From Euperipatoides rowelli (Eukaryota; Onychophora; Udeonychophora; Euonychophora; Peripatopsidae), in NCBI GenBank assembly GCA_003024985.2, contig PXIH01S0042114.1: DNA of 10,446 bases. One strand, written 5' to 3'. A program made the position numbers and the translations under genes. Position 1 is the first letter of the stretch; every line of letters starts with the position of its first letter. Below the pieces are notes generated by a model that searched no databases, was not told the DNA's origin, and was given only the letters and a program-made list of their open reading frames with translations. Below are positions 7,320 through 10,446 of the stretch, piece by piece.

Positions 7320-8870
7320 AGATCAAAATGTATGTATTTAATATAAAGATGGCCATCTTTAATAATATTAGAAGTGTGAATATTAAATATTATAACAATT
7401 GATTAGGCTTTAAGTTTATTGTTTAATTTGCTTCATTAAAATAATAATAAAAAATTGTTGTGGGGTAAAATAAACTACATAGTTTTGAATACTGTTATGT
7501 AATGATATTACAACAGGATAATAAATCTTGTACCCCCCCCCCACTCCTTCAACTTGTAAAAAATGATATTCTGAATTTTATAACTTGAATTAAAGAAGCT
7601 ATTCTATTAACCTAAATATTTTTTTTTCCTATGGGTACCCTTGATCGCAAGTAATTTAGTTAGAGTAGTATTGTACCCTAGGCAGGCTAAGAACCAGTGT
7701 GTCCCTATTTTTCATGCTAAATATAATCAAAGTCAACATTGTGTCTAAATATTTTTAAGTTAACTACAGCATGTATATTGTCATAATATTAGCAGTTGCT
7801 ATAATATTTATTTATTTCCTTTTATATAAAAAAATATTTTTCATTAATTCAAATCTATTTTCATGACAATTGAAGTAAACACATTTGCCATCATATTGTA
7901 TTTAATTAAAGGTATACATTTTAAAATAATTAAGTGAAAAGATAATCCTCCTTGATGTCACTACATAAAGATGGTAATACCATTGTATATTAGGGGGGGG
8001 GATAGGAGATACTAAGTGACACTAGTCTTTATTGTCTAACTTTACACTGCATCTTGATAGAAAATTCATTATTATTTGGTGGTTTATTATTATTTTTAAA
8101 TGGTTACCTATTTGTAGTGGTGTGCAATAACCGATAAAAACACATATTTTCATGATACATCCTTTAACATTTCCTTCTTGATTAAAGTTCTTTACAATAT
8201 TTTTAGCACATTAATATATAGTTACTTGTAAGACTTTATGGATGGATCAAATGAAAATCCCAAAATATACATGCCATTAAACTAAGTTCTTAATAAGAAA
8301 TACAGTAATAAAATCAATAGAGCAAAATAAAAGGGTATTATATTACAGACTATATGAACTTTAATGATTTCAGACAAAAATGTTTTTATGGTTTTTCTTT
8401 ATAGCTTAATCATAAACCAGAGGGGAAAAATCAATTTTTTTTTATTTAAGCACAAATCTTGAATGTATTAGACTATAAGTGCTGCAAATATTCATTCTAA
8501 AAACTGACAAGCCTTTTCAAACTGATGAGAAATTATCAAAAGTAAGAAAAGTAACTTTCTGTCAAATCAAATGTTATTGAAGACTTGGTATTGAGTGTAT
8601 CCTGTAATGAATTTAAGAAATTACAATCAAAATATTGAAACTCGAGAGTTTATTACAGTACTTGATATTGGCAAAATGGCATTTGTTTTAAGAATGACTA
8701 TATAAGATTTATTTAAAATATTTTATTTAATGTGTGTATTTTTGCTGGTTATGTGCCCTTGGCCATATTGCAAAAGGCTGAATTCTATAACTATTGATAT
8801 ATAGCTTAACAATATTGTTGCATATGTCTTACTATACAACAGTTACATATAATATGACAGTTCTGGCACA
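7320..8870. other. AT-rich non-coding stretch with C and G homopolymer runs
   Basis: No gene or element ends are recognised. The only compositional oddities are a run of ten C at 7533-7542 and a run of nine G at 7993-8001, which stand out in an AT-rich background. Their flanks do not match in inverted orientation, so I do not call them terminal repeats. Confidence 0.5.
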
Positions 8871-8876
8871 CTTAGC

Positions 8877-9047
8877 TTCATGCTCAGCAGCATGTTAATC
8901 CTAAGGGAAATCAAATTCAACATGGGAAAGGTTCATGCTCAGCAACCATGTTAATCCAATAGGACTTTTTACATGTTAATCCTATGGAGCTTTTTACATG
9001 TTAATTCAATGGGACTTTTTTACATGTTAATCCTATCAGACCTATAC
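8877..9047. repeat. CATGTTAATCC tandem repeat, 25-bp period with a 55-bp duplication
   Basis: CATGTTAAT(C/T)C occurs at 8891, 8947, 8972, 8997 and 9023. The last four are 25, 25 and 26 bp apart and are joined by an AATAGGACTTTTTA-like spacer. The first part is a separate, longer duplication: TTCATGCTCAGCA followed by CATGTTAATCC at 8878 and again at 8932, about 55 bp apart. A single further ACATGTTAATTAC lies near 9280. A period close to 25 bp suggests expansion by slippage or unequal exchange from one half of the larger duplicate. Confidence 0.8.
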
Positions 9048-9156
9048 AATAGTAGTTATTAATTATAAAATATTATATTTTTAATTTAATAATTTTTTTA
9101 CAAACTAAAAAAAGCATAGGAATAAGTTTTGAGTGAAAAAAAAATGAATGAAAAAA

Positions 9157-9227
9157 GCCACAATCAAGATTTGAACCTGGAACAAGAATATAGAGGTCGA
9201 CCACTCTACAGACTATGCTATTTTGCC
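9157..9227 (-). pseudogene. tRNA-like sequence (tRNA pseudogene or SINE head)
   Basis: Read on the minus strand, the 71 bases begin GGCAAAATAGCATAGTCTG, close to an A-box (TRGCNNAGY), and contain GGTTCAAATCT, a good B-box. The end TTGTGGC pairs with the start GGCAAAA at 5 of 7 positions, and a T-arm of CCAGG, loop TTCAAAT, CTTGA fits at the expected distance. The D-arm is weak and no convincing anticodon stem forms, so a working tRNA is unlikely and no anticodon is assigned. The parts could still serve as an internal RNA polymerase III promoter. A tRNA-derived SINE is the main alternative; the sequence after its 3' end is a T-rich stretch followed by AT-rich DNA. Confidence 0.5.
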
Positions 9228-9883
9228 AGTTATCTTTGATGATGAAAATATTACTTACTATGATGTGGCATTAGCAACATGTTAATTACATATTTTTAGA
9301 AAACAGAAAATTACAACATAAGCAAAAATTGTTTATTTTAAAGTATATTTATTTATATACAGAATTTTATTAACATAANATTTAAGAGGAAGGTATTCAT
9401 TTTAGTANACTACTCGATATTCTCTGCACAAAGCGAGAAGCAATTTCATTGGATGGTTCAGAAATCAATCAGTAAAAAATACAGTGATACTAGTAACTGA
9501 AGCGCTTAGAGAATAAACTTTTAAAAAATGTGACGTTAAGCAATAAGATTGGTAATAGAGTTTTATAATAATAATAATAAACCATATAGTGAGCACTGAG
9601 CACACCTAAGAATCTGAATATACACACTATTTTGAAATGTTATCCAATCTATTTTTTAAACATACAGTATATTCATAAGCAGTGAGGGCAAAGGAGAAAT
9701 AATAACAGATAACAATCTCTCACCAGCATAAAAGTTTAAGTCAAATAAGGAACATAATTTTAATTTCCAAAATTAGCTCATTTAGATGATTATGTAAAGA
9801 TTAAAAATACATTAATCCATATTTTTTTAGGAATAAATTTAACGATCGTCAACAATATTTTTTAAAAATATCAAAATTTAAGT
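9228..9883. other. AT-rich stretch with two ambiguous bases; nothing recognised
   Basis: It contains n at 9379 and 9408 and a short ATA microsatellite near 9567-9580. No coding reading or element ends were found. Confidence 0.5.
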
Positions 9884-9933
9884 AGCTGTCGTAGTAGGAT
9901 TGTGTTTAACAAGCTGCTGTAGTATGATTGTGT
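9884..9933. repeat. 22-bp direct repeat, two copies
   Basis: AGCTGTCGTAGTAGGATTGTGT at 9884-9905 and its copy at 9912-9933 agree at 19 of 22 bases, with a period of 28 bp. Confidence 0.65.
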
Positions 9934-10172
9934 ACATGTAGGGTATTATGCAGAAACTTAATCAAAATAAATATAATCTTAAAATATAGTATATTATATT
10001 ATTTTTAGTATATGATCGAATACAATGTTTCTGTAAATGAATTAGTGAGACGTTCTACTATACTGTATATCACTTTATAGCCTATTAGTAGATAGAAAGG
10101 AGGGCACAAACTCCATCTGGGTATTTCCCTAGTAGATAGGAAACAGTGTTTCTGGCCCAATCTGGGTCTTTT

Positions 10173-10228
10173 CAAGATGGCTGCCAAATTTTCGATATCG
10201 AAAATGACATCATAAACATATTATGATG
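10173..10228. repeat. Palindrome cluster next to a CAAGATGGCTGCC motif
   Basis: CAAGATGGCTGCC (10173-10185) is followed by a perfect 18-base palindrome, ATTTTCGATATCGAAAAT (10188-10205), and a second hairpin with 8-base arms CATCATAA (10208-10215) and TTATGATG (10221-10228) around a 5-base loop. The first motif resembles CAAGATGGCGGCC at 49-61, so both window ends may carry related repeat material. No function can be assigned. Confidence 0.55.
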
Positions 10229-10446
10229 AATTTTGGGAATGATAACTAATTAAAGGTATACTATCACCAATTTTTTTTTTAATGCATATAGAAAATGTAG
10301 CCATATTATTCATGAATTTCTATTTTTTTAAAAAATTTAATGCTCCGTTGATTTTATATTNATATTTTAAAAAGTCTGTCACGTGATACACACTCCAATA
10401 TAGCCAGCCCTCAAAGTGATGACAGTGAGTGACTGTGTCATTGTAC
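10229..10446. other. Non-coding right edge
   Basis: AT-rich up to an ambiguous base at 10361, then a less AT-rich end containing GTCACGTGAT, an E-box (CACGTG at 10380-10385). No gene is recognised. Confidence 0.4.

Noticed and set aside
9157-9227. Functional tRNA gene
   Set aside because: The D-arm and anticodon stem do not pair, so no anticodon can be assigned with confidence.
10005-10187. 60-codon minus-strand reading starting MAAILK
   Set aside because: The start comes from the ATGGC repeat motif, which reads MAAIL by composition alone. No family match is apparent and the rest is AT-rich.
1-10446. A new multi-gene system such as a defence or biosynthetic cluster
   Set aside because: No intact gene is present. 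Every recognisable coding signal is a broken mobile-element gene, so the window supports only repeat and transposon biology.

Overview
The window looks like a piece of an animal nuclear genome, most likely from an arthropod and probably an insect. It is very AT-rich and has no operon-like layout, no bacterial-type genes and no long open reading frame; the longest uninterrupted reading is under 100 codons. It holds isolated ambiguous bases (n at 4837, 9379, 9408 and 10361), as in a draft assembly. The assignment to arthropods rests on a decayed Tc1/mariner-superfamily transposase of a type common in insect genomes. I cannot name a species.

I find no intact host gene. What can be recognised is a graveyard of nested and truncated mobile elements with tandem repeats between them. 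Region 1-189 is the right end of a DNA transposon finishing in CACCCTGTATA. Region 190-880 is a degenerate repeat of about 45-50 bp modules. Region 881 to about 2700 is a Tc1/mariner-like element with a transposase broken by at least four frameshifts and several stops. That gene is itself split by a 429-bp hAT-like non-autonomous insertion (1571-1999) flanked by a perfect 8-bp duplication, TCTTAGAG. A 61-bp hairpin follows (2736-2796). Next comes a 930-bp terminal-inverted-repeat element flanked by TA (2846-3775).

Region 3776-4470 shows nothing clear. At about 4475-4536 there is a GGGGCATTTGCCCC repeat with a diverged second copy at about 7261-7319. Region 4644-4837 is a minisatellite with a 20-bp period that carries TGAGTCA eight times. 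It abuts, at an ambiguous base, the broken reverse-transcriptase end of a non-LTR retrotransposon that lies on the minus strand (4838 to about 5725) and has lost most of its endonuclease and nearly all of its reverse transcriptase. Regions 5726-7260 and 7320-8870 are AT-rich with no recognisable gene. Further right are a 25-bp tandem repeat (8877-9047), a tRNA-like sequence on the minus strand (9157-9227), a 22-bp direct repeat (9884-9933) and a small palindromic cluster (10188-10228).

No working system of cooperating genes is visible. The order of some insertions can be read: the hAT-like element landed inside the already present mariner transposase. The most interesting non-gene signals are the TGAGTCA array, the clean hAT-in-mariner nesting, and the TA-flanked element with 33-bp inverted repeats.
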